64,000 nt of DNA from Alkalihalobacillus sp. LMS6 (lineage in GTDB: Bacteria; Bacillota; Bacilli; Bacillales; Bacillaceae_D), in the NCBI RefSeq assembly GCF_024362765.1, contig NZ_CP093302.1, forward strand, positions 3,099,564 through 3,163,563, in the 5' to 3' direction. The notes below the pieces were generated by a model, which made no database searches, was not told the origin of the DNA, and saw only the letters and a list, made by a program, of their open reading frames with translations. Positions within the stretch are counted from its first letter, which is position 1. Every line of letters begins with the position of its first letter. Positions 44,715 through 52,889 of this stretch are shown here, piece after piece. Made by a program: the position numbers and the translations under genes.

Positions 44715-45350
44715 GTGCGACAATTCAAGAAATCATTCTTACTTATTTTTACTTGTCTCCTTACACTTGGTTTCATTATTTCTTATTATGCCTTAATGAA
44801 CGATCGATTCTCTTTTACAATTGATCATTCGGAAGGAACATTGGCCGATAATTATGTAGTTCAGGAGCCGGAAGTACCCATTGAAGAAGTGATATACGCA
44901 GAAGAACTTCATCCAAAAGTCGCAGATAAAACCGAAACATTAATTGAACAAGCCGCTGATAATGGCATAGATATCATTATTACAGATGGATTTCGAAGTT
45001 TTGAAGAGCAAGATGAGCTTTATCAACAAGGTCGATCTTCAAGCGGAAATATCGTGACCAATGTTTCAGGAGGCGAGTCTTTCCATAATTTCGGTTTAGC
45101 TGTTGATTATGCGTTGTTAAATAGCGATGGTCAACCGATTTGGGATATCGAGTATGATGGCAATCAAAATGGCGAATCCGATTGGTTTGAAGTTGCAGAT
45201 ATGGCAAAAGACCTAGGATTTGTGTGGGGTGGAGATTGGAATCATTTTGTCGACTATCCTCATCTAGAAATGACGTTTGGATATTCCATTCGCGATATTC
45301 AACGTGCACTTGAACAATCAGAACATCAAAACGAAGTGACTACGCAATAA
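44715..45350 (+). CDS. CwlK-like peptidoglycan L-Ala-D-Glu endopeptidase (M15)
   Basis: 211 residues. One N-terminal membrane anchor (residues about 6-27) is followed by an M15C domain with TDGFRSFEEQDELYQQG, FHNFGLAVDYAL (zinc His/Asp) and NHFVDYPHLEM (Glu/His region). CwlK-type enzymes cut between L-Ala and D-Glu in the stem peptide. Start is GTG 44715, with GGGAGG at 5-nt spacing. With VanY it makes two M15 wall hydrolases in the window. Confidence 0.87.
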   Translation: MRQFKKSFLLIFTCLLTLGFIISYYALMNDRFSFTIDHSEGTLADNYVVQEPEVPIEEVIYAEELHPKVADKTETLIEQAADNGIDIIITDGFRSFEEQDELYQQGRSSSGNIVTNVSGGESFHNFGLAVDYALLNSDGQPIWDIEYDGNQNGESDWFEVADMAKDLGFVWGGDWNHFVDYPHLEMTFGYSIRDIQRALEQSEHQNEVTTQ

Positions 45351-45378
45351 CACCTATTGTAGTCACTTTTTTTATATT
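45334..45378 (+). terminator. Rho-independent terminator
   Basis: AAGTGACTACGCAATA pairs with TATTGTAGTCACTT, followed by a T-run, directly after the CwlK-like gene. Confidence 0.85.
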
Positions 45379-45480
45379 TACTTGGTCATTTTCATCGTTC
45401 TTGCAGGAAATTAAAGAAAAAGCGAGAATTGATTTTAAAGGAAAGAATGCAATGTTCGATATATTATAAGAAGTGGGTTG

Positions 45481-46746
45481 ATGACCGTGGAACTAGGTAG
45501 AACAATAAAGTACTACCGGATTAAACATAACATGACACAAGCCGAACTTGCTGATGGTATATGTTCTATTCCACATTTAAGTAAAATCGAAAATTCAATA
45601 TATAATGCCAATTTCGGGACTGCAGCACTACTTTTAGAAAGACTCGGAATTAATATTGAGGAAGAATATGCCCAGCACACGGAAATTAAACAAACGCTTG
45701 ATTCATTTATTGAAGCCATTCAGTTTGCAGATGAAGAAAAAGCAATTGAACATTATGAATTGCTGTTAGATAAAGAAACGGTTATCCCAAGAACAAATTA
45801 CAGAAATACGTATCACTTATATATGATGCGCTATCACCTAATGAACGGGAATTTGAATCTTGCTTTTAAGGATTGGAGCATTGTCGATAAAAATCGAAGT
45901 AACCTCGACACAATTGAAGAGCGCTTCGCCGAATTGTTCTATGGGATTTACCTTGTTGAGATTGGTCGGCTAAATGAAGCAAAGCAGCTACTTTTACAAC
46001 TACAAAACGAAGAGTACGCCGCGAATTTTCTATTTGTTCGCGAAGTTGCGTTTATTATGTCTCATTGCTACACACAATTAAATGAACCAGAAAAAGCAAT
46101 TATTTATGCGAAAGAAGCCCTTTATATTTTTAAGCAAGAAGATAATTACTTACGCATCGCTCAATCACAAATGCTTCTGGGCATTAATTATACCCAGCTC
46201 AATATGCTTGAAGAATCGTTTCGTGTATTTAAGGTTCTTTTACGAAACACACGCTTAATTGGTCACAAACCCTTATTTTTTCAAGCGACATTTAATTTTG
46301 GCATTCTATTAAAAAAACAAGCTGAATACGAACAAAGCCATGAATGCTTTCAGCAATGTACAGACTACTATAAAGTTGGCAGTAAAAATTACCTGTATAC
46401 CCGTTTAGCGAATGTTGATGTTTTGTTCTCCATGAATGCGGAAACAACGTTTATTCGCGACATATTAGATGAGATTATCGAACTTAGTTTGCATCATGCT
46501 TATGAACGAATTGAACTTCAAGCACGCTATTTTCTCTATCGTCTTGATTCTTCAGATCAGCTGTATCACTTCCTAGAAAATGAGCTCCTTCCTCATTTTG
46601 AAGAACTGGAAGATGCAACTGCATTTATCCCCTATGCACAAGAGCTCGCTAGGTGGTATCAACAAAATGGACAATACGAGAAAGCAAATGAGTATTTACA
46701 AAAATACATTACTAAACCACAAAAACGTGACTTATCAATGGTTTAG
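45481..46746 (+). CDS. HTH-TPR transcriptional regulator (RRNPP/NprR-PlcR-like)
   Basis: 421 residues. An Xre-type HTH at residues 4-60 (GRTIKYYRIKHNMTQAELADG, then PHLSKIENSIYNANFGT) is followed by a long TPR region (for example EPEKAIIYAKEALYIFKQEDN, EYEQSHECFQQCTDYY). This is the layout of quorum-sensing RRNPP receptors such as NprR and PlcR, which bind short secreted peptides. No pre-propeptide gene with a signal peptide is visible beside it. It is convergent with the alkaline protease gene, which might be its target, as NprR controls a protease in B. cereus-group species. Start is ATG 45481 (TTG 45478 also possible). Confidence 0.82.
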   Translation: MTVELGRTIKYYRIKHNMTQAELADGICSIPHLSKIENSIYNANFGTAALLLERLGINIEEEYAQHTEIKQTLDSFIEAIQFADEEKAIEHYELLLDKETVIPRTNYRNTYHLYMMRYHLMNGNLNLAFKDWSIVDKNRSNLDTIEERFAELFYGIYLVEIGRLNEAKQLLLQLQNEEYAANFLFVREVAFIMSHCYTQLNEPEKAIIYAKEALYIFKQEDNYLRIAQSQMLLGINYTQLNMLEESFRVFKVLLRNTRLIGHKPLFFQATFNFGILLKKQAEYEQSHECFQQCTDYYKVGSKNYLYTRLANVDVLFSMNAETTFIRDILDEIIELSLHHAYERIELQARYFLYRLDSSDQLYHFLENELLPHFEELEDATAFIPYAQELARWYQQNGQYEKANEYLQKYITKPQKRDLSMV

Positions 46747-46767
46747 AAGATCATTTAAAGACTAAAC

Positions 46768-46815
46768 GAAAAAACATCTCTTCGATTACGCTCATCGATG
46801 GAGATGTTTTTTTGT
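46768..46815 (+). terminator. Rho-independent terminator of the HTH-TPR gene
   Basis: AAACATCTC pairs with GAGATGTTT across a loop, followed by a T-run. Confidence 0.85.
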
Positions 46816-46837
46816 TTAGAAGCTTATGTTTTTAAAA

Positions 46838-46880
46838 GAAAACTCCTCTTGTAGACGAATCCACAAAAGGAGTTTTTCAC
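46838..46880 (-). terminator. Rho-independent terminator of aprE
   Basis: On the minus strand AAAACTCCTTTTGT pairs with ACAAGAGGAGTTTT, followed by CTTTT, just past the protease stop. Confidence 0.8.
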
Positions 46881-46882
46881 AA

Positions 46883-48019
46883 TTAACGAGTTGCAGCCTC
46901 AGCGTTTACAAGACCACTACCAAATTGATTTGTGTTGCCTAAGCTTGTTGCTGTGTTTTTAAGGTGGTTACGGATTTGAACATTCGACCAAGAAGGGTTC
47001 TTTTGTTTCACTAGTGCAGCAACACCCGAAACGTGAGGTGTAGCCATAGACGTGCCGTTAAAGCTTGAGTAGCCGTTACCAGGAACTGTACTTTGAACGC
47101 CTACACCAGGAGCAACAATATCAAGCCCTGCGCCGTATTGTGAGAAGCTTGCACGGTTATTGTTTTGATCCGTCGCCCCTACTGCCATTGCATTCGCATA
47201 ACGAGCTGGGAATCCAACATTTGCTGCACCAGAGTTACCAGAAGCAGCAACGACTAATACGCCACTTGCTGTAGCTTGGTTAACCGCTTGTTCCATCGTT
47301 GCACTACCAGAGCTACTACCTAAGCTCATGTTGGCAACATGCATGCCGTTATTTGCAGCCCACTGTAACCCTTGAGCAATTCCACTAATTGAACCTGAAC
47401 CATTTGCTCCTAATACTTTAACCCCGTATAAATCAACGTTTGGTGCCACGCCAAGTACACCAATTGAGTTGTTTAACGCAGCAATCGTACCAGCCACATG
47501 TGTCCCGTGGCCATTTCCATCGCTAATGTTTGGTTCTCCTGGAACAAAGCTTGCTCCACCGCGGATTCTTAAATCAGAGTGATTTGAAATCCCCGTATCC
47601 AATACAGCTACTCGAACGCCTGTACCAGTGAAACCTCGACTTTGTGCTACGGGAGCTTGTACACGATTAATGCCCCAAGGCACCGTCTGCATTGTTGTCA
47701 TTTCCGCATCTTCTTCAATATAAGAGATGGAAGGATCGAGTTCTAATGCATCCACGTCGTTAGGATCGAGTTCAACAGATAAAACAGGGATAAAATCAAA
47801 TTCATGAAGGAGATCAATTTCTACATCTTCTGATTGTGCAGAGATGGAAACCTCATCGCCGTCAATTTGATCAACAAATTGTGACATCGCTTCTTCTTCG
47901 TTGAAGCCAATGAGGTATTTTTCCTTTGCTTCTTCTGCCGCTTGAGCGATAGATGAACTAAATGCTACAGATATGATTAGAGCTGTTCCGGCTACAATTT
48001 TCCCCATTTTCTTATTCAA
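46883..48019 (-). CDS. aprE: High-alkaline subtilisin (extracellular serine protease)
   Basis: 378-residue prepro-protein. A signal peptide (to about AQA, residues 25-27) and a propeptide ([11 protein letters not shown] ... ISYIEEDAE) precede a mature enzyme of about 268 residues starting near [13 protein letters not shown]. The catalytic triad is Asp141 (VLDTGIS), His171 (GHGTHVAG) and Ser324 (NGTSMATPH) in precursor numbering. The sequence is very close to savinase/M-protease-type enzymes of the B. clausii group. Start is TTG 48019, with AGGAGGG 8 nt upstream; this aligns the signal peptide with known ones. Compared with the savinase junction (TTM-AQSVPWG) one Ala is missing before Gln. Confidence 0.95.
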   Translation of the reverse strand: MNKKMGKIVAGTALIISVAFSSSIAQAAEEAKEKYLIGFNEEEAMSQFVDQIDGDEVSISAQSEDVEIDLLHEFDFIPVLSVELDPNDVDALELDPSISYIEEDAEMTTMQTVPWGINRVQAPVAQSRGFTGTGVRVAVLDTGISNHSDLRIRGGASFVPGEPNISDGNGHGTHVAGTIAALNNSIGVLGVAPNVDLYGVKVLGANGSGSISGIAQGLQWAANNGMHVANMSLGSSSGSATMEQAVNQATASGVLVVAASGNSGAANVGFPARYANAMAVGATDQNNNRASFSQYGAGLDIVAPGVGVQSTVPGNGYSSFNGTSMATPHVSGVAALVKQKNPSWSNVQIRNHLKNTATSLGNTNQFGSGLVNAEAATR

Positions 48020-48095
48020 TTCGTTTTCCCTCCTCAAAATGTTCCAACCTGCGCAGCTGGTACTCTAAAATTAGCAAACATCTGAACGCTTTTGT

Positions 48096-48124
48096 ATTGG
48101 GAAACCAAATTCTTCATTGGGAAA
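48096..48124 (-). repeat. Two TTTCCCAAT direct repeats upstream of aprE
   Basis: TTTCCCAAT occurs twice on the minus strand (48104-48096 and 48124-48116), exactly 20 bases apart, about 80-105 bases before the aprE start codon. Spacing of two helical turns suggests binding of one protein on one DNA face. Confidence 0.45.
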
Positions 48125-48214
48125 ATTCTGTTAATTTATTGTTAACATTTCCTTAGAAATTGCGATTAAAACAGATAGCGATTGTCAATAATGACTAAGA
48201 AAGGAGGCGTTTTC

Positions 48215-48364
48215 ATGGAATCACTTACTCCATTTAAAGGAGATCAAAAACATAGTAAACCCCTTATTAATAAGCGATTATCTCGTCATATCCTCACATA
48301 TAGTCACTGGTATGAACAATCAACCATTGAGAAAGCTAAAGCTGATCTACGAGATTCCATTTAA
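48215..48364 (+). CDS. Small protein of unknown function, 49 residues
   Basis: ATG 48215 has AAAGGAGG 7 nt upstream, and a terminator follows the stop, so it is a complete small transcription unit divergent from aprE. The product starts MESLTPFKGDQKHSKP and is rich in Lys/Arg/His/Ser; there is no signal peptide or membrane helix. A predicted helix (STIEKAKADLRDS) lies at the C-terminus. I recognise no family. Its place between the protease and hflX gives no firm clue. Confidence 0.6.
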   Translation: MESLTPFKGDQKHSKPLINKRLSRHILTYSHWYEQSTIEKAKADLRDSI

Positions 48365-48387
48365 GGAATAAACTTTCCAATTTAACG

Positions 48388-48416
48388 AAAAAGAGACCAA
48401 GCGGGGTCTCTTTTTC
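48388..48416. terminator. Bidirectional terminator
   Basis: AAAAGAGACC, loop AAGCGGG, GGTCTCTTTT; it lies between the 49-residue gene and the convergent hflX. Confidence 0.85.
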
Positions 48417-48419
48417 TCT

Positions 48420-49682
48420 TTACTGTTTATATGCTGACAATGCCGCACTATGCTTTTCATGCATAAATGTTTTCACGTGCCATCCCGTTTCATTTTCCGT
48501 TTGATTAAGAACGTGGGTATGCTCATTTACATATGCAAATGCTTTACTTTCATTAAACGGGATAAAGAGTTCTTCTTGTATGAAGTGCTGAAAGACTCGG
48601 GTTTGAATCGTTTCAATTAATTCATTTATTCCCGTTCCTTCTTTAGCCGATATAAACCGTTCATCTGTTTTCGTTGCCCCGCCTGTATGAGTAGTACGAT
48701 CAATTTTGTTAAAGACGGTAACAGACGGTTGATCAATCTCAAGTTCTTTTAATGTGTTTTCTGTTGTTTTCATCATTTCCTTATAAGAATCACTCGAATA
48801 ATCAACAACGTGAAGAAGTAAATCTGCTTCTCTCGCTTCCTCTAACGTTGAGCGAAATGCTTTAACTAAATGAGTGGGTAATTTGGAAACAAAACCGACT
48901 GTATCAGCAAGTAAGAACGGTAAATTTTTCTTATATTCAACACGTCGTACAGATGTATCGAGTGTAGCAAACAGCATATCTTTCTCAAATACATGCTTGT
49001 CATTTTTGTCCGATACGATCGCATTTAACAATGAGGATTTTCCAGCATTCGTGTAGCCTACTAGTGCTACAACAGGAATGCCTTCATTTTTACGCTTTTG
49101 CCGTTGCGTCTGTCGACGATCAACAATCATTTCAAGATCTTTCTCTAACGCGCTTATGCGACTTTCAATCTTTCTTCGATCAAGTTCAAGCTTTGTTTCA
49201 CCAGCTCCACGGTTTGCTAAGCCCGATCCACTTCCCCCTTGCCTACTTAATGATGCGCGCATGCCTACAAGTCGAGGCAACAAATATTTAAGTCGTGCGA
49301 TTTCAACTTGAAGCTGTGCCTCATTCGTTTTCGCACGCTCGCCAAATATATCTAATATGAGCATTGTTCGATCATAAACCGTCACTTCAAGCTCTTTCTC
49401 TAAGTTTCGAATTTGCGAAGGCGAAAGCTCATCATTAAAAATGACTAAATTTACGTCACATGTCTCGACTAACCTTGAGAGTTCATTGACTTTCCCACTA
49501 CCAATATACGTCGTTTGATTGGGTGTACGAAGTTTCTGCGACAATGAAGCAACCGGGTTTAAATCGAGCGCTTTCGCCAAATTCTCAAGCTCTTCCATTC
49601 CATATTGAAAATGTTCGTCTTCTTGCCGTTCTACACCAACGACAATGATATCTTGGATAGTTCTTGTATGTGTTTCAATCAT
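48420..49682 (-). CDS. hflX: GTPase HflX (ribosome-splitting/rescue factor)
   Basis: 420 residues. N-terminal HflX domain (TTYIGSGKVNELSRLVETC, NDELSPSQIRNLE), the linker PRLVGMRASLSRQGGSGSG, then the G domain with G1 GYTNAGKSS, DTVGFVSKLP and NKID. HflX binds the 50S subunit and dissociates stalled ribosomes, and related HflXr proteins give macrolide/lincosamide resistance in Listeria. I chose ATG 49682, with GGAGG 13 nt upstream; no other start lies nearer. The upstream leader contains a short reading frame and a terminator. Confidence 0.93.
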   Translation of the reverse strand: MIETHTRTIQDIIVVGVERQEDEHFQYGMEELENLAKALDLNPVASLSQKLRTPNQTTYIGSGKVNELSRLVETCDVNLVIFNDELSPSQIRNLEKELEVTVYDRTMLILDIFGERAKTNEAQLQVEIARLKYLLPRLVGMRASLSRQGGSGSGLANRGAGETKLELDRRKIESRISALEKDLEMIVDRRQTQRQKRKNEGIPVVALVGYTNAGKSSLLNAIVSDKNDKHVFEKDMLFATLDTSVRRVEYKKNLPFLLADTVGFVSKLPTHLVKAFRSTLEEAREADLLLHVVDYSSDSYKEMMKTTENTLKELEIDQPSVTVFNKIDRTTHTGGATKTDERFISAKEGTGINELIETIQTRVFQHFIQEELFIPFNESKAFAYVNEHTHVLNQTENETGWHVKTFMHEKHSAALSAYKQ

Positions 49683-49715
49683 AAGTGTTAAAAGACCTCC
49701 ATCATTTTGTGATAC

Positions 49716-49743
49716 ACAAAAAACGCACACGCCTCAGCCTGTG
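49716..49743 (-). terminator. Terminator-like hairpin in the hflX leader
   Basis: CACAGGC (49743-49737) can pair with GCGTGTG (49732-49726) with one mismatch across a TGAG loop, followed by TTTTTT (49723-49718). It lies upstream of the hflX ribosome binding site, so it would stop transcription before the gene. A CCTGT upstream (near 49776-49781) can pair with ACAGG of the 5' arm and so prevent it. Confidence 0.5.
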
Positions 49744-49795
49744 GATAAACGAAGGACATTTAACTACCATCGTCTACAGGTGATGCATCTTGCAT

Positions 49796-49831
49796 TTAAT
49801 CATTCTTTCTTGAGATCAGAACATGAATCAT
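49796..49831 (-). CDS. Putative 11-residue leader peptide upstream of hflX
   Basis: ATG 49831 is preceded by AAAGGAGGGATCGTTCAA, a strong ribosome binding site with 10-11-nt spacing. The frame reads MIHVLISRKND and stops at TAA. It lies between the alpha/beta hydrolase gene and hflX, ahead of the terminator-like hairpin. Ribosome stalling on such a frame controls hflXr in Listeria. Expression here is inferred. Confidence 0.5.
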   Translation of the reverse strand: MIHVLISRKND

Positions 49832-49904
49832 TTGAACGATCCCTCCTTTAACCTGAATAAACGTATCGTAACACTAGAAAGAGAATAATGGAAATCTCGG
49901 TTGC

Positions 49905-50825
49905 CTAGTCGCTCAGTACTTGTTCCGATTGAGACTCGTTTTTGCTTAGGCTCTTTAGTATTAGATGATTAATGATGCTAGGGTATTCATGGTGAACCCA
50001 ATGCGTCGCATCCCCAATATAAATAAGTTCTCCTTGTGTACAACGTTTCAAGCTTTCTTTCGCTAGCGTTTTTGAAAGGAATGGGTCATCCAGCCCCCAA
50101 AGGATTGTCGTCGGCACATCGATGTTAAAGTCAAGCGCCTTCCATCCGTGGCGAAAATCAATTCGTACTGCTCGATACCAATTTAACATCGCTTTGATCG
50201 CCCCTGGCTGTAACCAAGCTGTTCGGTAATGCTCCAAGTCCTCTTTGTCAAACGCACCATGACGACCTGTCCACTTTAACCCTTTCGCCATGTACGTAAA
50301 AGCATCTGTCTTCAATACTTTCTCTGGCAAATACGGCAATTGGAAAAATACCATATACAAACTTCGAACAAACTGAGTCGGATTTTTCACCATTCCTTTT
50401 GGCATATCAGCAGGATGAGGAATATTTACTGGAATGAGTTTTTTCACACGATTTGGTCTTGTAGCTGCTAAATGCCAAGCAACCGCACCGCCCCAGTCAT
50501 GCCCAATAACAATCGCTTGCTCTCTGTTAAAAAAGTCAATCATCGCTTCACAGTCATCTCTCAATTCATCAAGTGTATACGATTCAATCGTCTGAGGTTT
50601 ATCGCTTTCGTTATAGCCTCTTTGGTCGGGTACAACAACATAATAACCATTCTTGGCAAGCTCAGTTATTTGATGTCTAAATCCATACCAAAACTCTGGA
50701 AATCCGTGTAACATTAAGACAAGTTCTCCATCTTTAGGTCCCGCACAAACAGCATGAAAGTGATAACCGTTTGCTTCGATCATACGATGTTCAAGCCGCA
50801 CCTTACACCACATCCTTTTCTTCAT
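49905..50825 (-). CDS. Alpha/beta hydrolase (epoxide hydrolase/haloalkane dehalogenase-like, YfhM type)
   Basis: 306 residues. Oxyanion motif HGFPEFWYGF, nucleophile elbow VIGHDWGGA (Asp nucleophile), and the catalytic His in GDATHWVHHEYP with an acid in the LWGLDDPFL segment. An Asp nucleophile with two Tyr-containing cap helices points to epoxide hydrolase. No ribosome binding site clearly supports ATG 50825; starts at in-frame ATG or GTG codons up to residue 15 are possible. The substrate is unknown. Confidence 0.87.
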   Translation of the reverse strand: MKKRMWCKVRLEHRMIEANGYHFHAVCAGPKDGELVLMLHGFPEFWYGFRHQITELAKNGYYVVVPDQRGYNESDKPQTIESYTLDELRDDCEAMIDFFNREQAIVIGHDWGGAVAWHLAATRPNRVKKLIPVNIPHPADMPKGMVKNPTQFVRSLYMVFFQLPYLPEKVLKTDAFTYMAKGLKWTGRHGAFDKEDLEHYRTAWLQPGAIKAMLNWYRAVRIDFRHGWKALDFNIDVPTTILWGLDDPFLSKTLAKESLKRCTQGELIYIGDATHWVHHEYPSIINHLILKSLSKNESQSEQVLSD

Positions 50826-50944
50826 TATTCATCTCTACCCGAATTAGAAGCGCATTATGCTCACCCGTTTCATTATTTTGAAATTTCCCTTGACGGATCA
50901 TGGCTCTTCACATATACTATTTTTAACAATCACATACATTCCTT

Positions 50945-51057
50945 CAAAGGGGAGTAGCTGCAAGTTTCTATAACTTGAACCAAAGTCGTCATTACGTGGA
51001 GAACTTCCACCGGCTTTGTTTGGCATGATATACATAATGTCTAGCAAGACCTTTGCC
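50945..51057 (+). ncRNA. yybP-ykoY manganese riboswitch
   Basis: The conserved core is readable: AAAGGGGAGTAGCTG at the 5' end, ACCAAAGTCGTC with the pairing CCGGCTTTG, and the 3' closing CTAGCAAGACCTTTGCC. This class senses Mn2+ and controls Mn exporters and TerC-type genes. It lies upstream of a TerC/YkoY gene, the typical target. Confidence 0.92.
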
Positions 51058-51086
51058 TCGTTCGTACAAGGCAGGGGTCTTTTTGT
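51046..51086 (+). terminator. Riboswitch-controlled terminator
   Basis: AAGACCTTTGCCT pairs with AGGCAGGGGTCTT, followed by a T-run. Its 5' arm overlaps the aptamer closing helix, so Mn2+ binding would prevent termination and turn the gene on. Confidence 0.8.
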
Positions 51087-51148
51087 ATTCATAAATTGAC
51101 TCGTTTTGTCGAACCTAAGGGGTGCAAACTAAGAGAGGCGTGTTGACT

Positions 51149-51961
51149 ATGGATGCAGCTTTATTATTAGAATACAGCTGGGTATTACTTGTTCTTATTG
51201 CTTTAGAAGGGATTCTTGCCGCAGATAATGCACTTGTTTTAGCTATTATGGTGAAACATTTACCCGACAAGGAACGTAAAAAAGCCCTGTTTTACGGGTT
51301 AGCTGGTGCATTCGTTTTCCGATTAGCTTCGTTATTTGTCATTTCATTCTTAGTGGATGTTTGGCAAGTTCAAGCACTCGGTGCCGCATACTTATTATTT
51401 ATTGCGTTAAATCATTTGTTCCGAAAACATGTCGTCAAAAAACAAGAGCAAGCCGCTGGAATCACGAAAGTAAAAAAAGGCAGTGGGTTCTGGACAACGG
51501 TATTTAAAGTAGAGATTGCAGACATTGCCTTCGCAGTGGATTCAATCTTAGCTGCTGTCGCGCTTGCAACTGCACTAACACCTACAGGACTTGGAACCGT
51601 AGGAAGTATGGACGTTGGGCAGTTTGTCGTTGTTTTCTTAGGCGGATTTATCGGCCTTCTAATCATGCGTTTTGCTGCTTCAAAATTTGTGGTGCTTTTA
51701 CAAAAACGACCTGGGCTTGAAACAGCGGCTTTCATTATTGTTGGCTGGGTAGGTGTAAAACTCGCTGTGCAAGTCCTGGCTCACGATGCGATAGGTGTTA
51801 TTCCGCATGAATTTCCACACTCGACAGGTTGGAAACTATTCTTCTACAGTGTACTTGTCTTAATCGTACTTGGTGGGTGGTTCCTATCTAAGAAACCGAG
51901 CGAGGGAGAAGAAGCGAAATCGGAAATCGAAAAACGAGCAGAAAATAAAGTCGAAGGATAA
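51149..51961 (+). CDS. TerC/YkoY-family membrane protein (Mn2+ exporter-like)
   Basis: About 270 residues, seven or so membrane helices. TerC motifs are visible: EGILAADNALVLAIM and EIADIAFAVDSILAA, with the paired acidic residues. TerC/YkoY-type proteins are linked to manganese export and metalation of secreted proteins. I chose ATG 51149, with GAGAGGCG about 9 nt upstream. Regulation by the preceding Mn riboswitch is clear from position. Confidence 0.9.
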   Translation: MDAALLLEYSWVLLVLIALEGILAADNALVLAIMVKHLPDKERKKALFYGLAGAFVFRLASLFVISFLVDVWQVQALGAAYLLFIALNHLFRKHVVKKQEQAAGITKVKKGSGFWTTVFKVEIADIAFAVDSILAAVALATALTPTGLGTVGSMDVGQFVVVFLGGFIGLLIMRFAASKFVVLLQKRPGLETAAFIIVGWVGVKLAVQVLAHDAIGVIPHEFPHSTGWKLFFYSVLVLIVLGGWFLSKKPSEGEEAKSEIEKRAENKVEG

Positions 51962-51973
51962 TCAATATGTTTG

Positions 51974-52002
51974 AAGCATGGTTTAACTACCATGCTTTTT
52001 TA
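51974..52002 (+). terminator. Rho-independent terminator
   Basis: AAGCATGGT, loop TTAACT, ACCATGCTT, followed by a T-run after the TerC gene. Confidence 0.88.
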
Positions 52003-52050
52003 TATGAAAAGAATTGAATAATCTGTCAATGTATGGTTCACTAAAAGAGA

Positions 52051-52135
52051 ACCACTAGGGGCGTCTTTTGACTGAGAAAAGCTTAGCTTTGACCCTTTGA
52101 ACCTGATCTGGTTAATACCAGCGTAGGGAAGTGGA
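52051..52135 (+). ncRNA. TPP riboswitch (THI element)
   Basis: Conserved parts are visible: ACTAGGGGCG, GACTGAGA, the CCCTTTGAACCTGATCTGGTTAATACCAGCG core and GTAGGGAAGTGG closing the P1 helix. It binds thiamine pyrophosphate and precedes tenA, a usual target. Confidence 0.95.
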
Positions 52136-52169
52136 GCTGCAGCACTATTTGCTGGCACTCCTTTAGGGT

Positions 52170-52194
52170 CCTCCCTTTGTGAACAAAAAGGAGG
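52170..52194 (+). promoter_or_regulatory. RBS-sequestering hairpin downstream of the TPP aptamer
   Basis: CCTCC(C)TTT (52170-52178) can pair with AAA(A)GGAGG (52187-52194), hiding the tenA ribosome binding site. This is the expected translational OFF state of a TPP switch. Confidence 0.6.
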
Positions 52195-52202
52195 TTATTT
52201 TT

Positions 52203-52889
52203 ATGAGTTTTAGTAACGAATTAAGACAGAAAGCAAACCCCGTATTTGAAGCGATTCTTCAGCACCCATTTGTTCAAGGCATCGGGAAAGGTACGCTCGA
52301 ACCTGAAGCTTTAATCCACTACGTCAAACAAGACTTTGAGTACTTAAACACGTTTATGCAAATTTATGGATTAGCGATTAACAAAAGCACATCAAGAGAC
52401 GATATTGCCATGTTTAATGAGCAAATTTCGTTTATTCTCCACAGCGAAATTCACCCGCATAATAATTTCTGCCAAGTTGCAGGGGTTGCTTATGAAGACT
52501 TGCACCACGAGCCATTAGCACCAACTGCACATCATTATACAAGGCATATGCTTGATGTTGCTCAAACGGGGTCATTAGCAGACGTTTTAGCTGTGCTACT
52601 CCCCTGCCCTTGGACTTATCAAGTGATTGGCGATTATTTATACGAAACCTTCAAGCCCGAAGAGGATCATCCGTTTTACGATTGGATTTCCTTTTACCGT
52701 TCCGGCGGTGAGATGAGCGTTACAGCCATTTTTTGTAATCGTCTTGATGAACTTGCGCAGGAAGCAACCGCAGCTCAAAAACAAGACATGCTTGATCATT
52801 TCTTGAAAAGCTGCCAATTAGAATACGCCTTTTGGGAAATGGCGTATACAAAAGAATCATGGCCTGTGTCGCTTGAGGCTGTTACATGA
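52203..52889 (+). CDS. tenA: Thiaminase II / aminopyrimidine aminohydrolase TenA
   Basis: 228 residues, all-helical TenA fold. PFVQGIGKGTLEPEALIHYVKQD, the active Cys in LLPCPWTY, and Glu near the C-terminus (LEYAFWEMAYTKE) are visible. TenA salvages pyrimidine precursors of thiamine by hydrolysing formyl-aminopyrimidine or thiamine degradation products. ATG 52203 has AAGGAGG 8 nt upstream, inside the riboswitch sequestering hairpin. The stop overlaps the next start (ATGA). Confidence 0.94.
   Translation: MSFSNELRQKANPVFEAILQHPFVQGIGKGTLEPEALIHYVKQDFEYLNTFMQIYGLAINKSTSRDDIAMFNEQISFILHSEIHPHNNFCQVAGVAYEDLHHEPLAPTAHHYTRHMLDVAQTGSLADVLAVLLPCPWTYQVIGDYLYETFKPEEDHPFYDWISFYRSGGEMSVTAIFCNRLDELAQEATAAQKQDMLDHFLKSCQLEYAFWEMAYTKESWPVSLEAVT

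Noticed and set aside
46580-46765. 61-codon plus-strand frame overlapping the 3' end of the HTH-TPR gene, considered as its signalling peptide
   Set aside because: The product has no signal peptide or typical pro-peptide layout and lies in another frame of the receptor gene.
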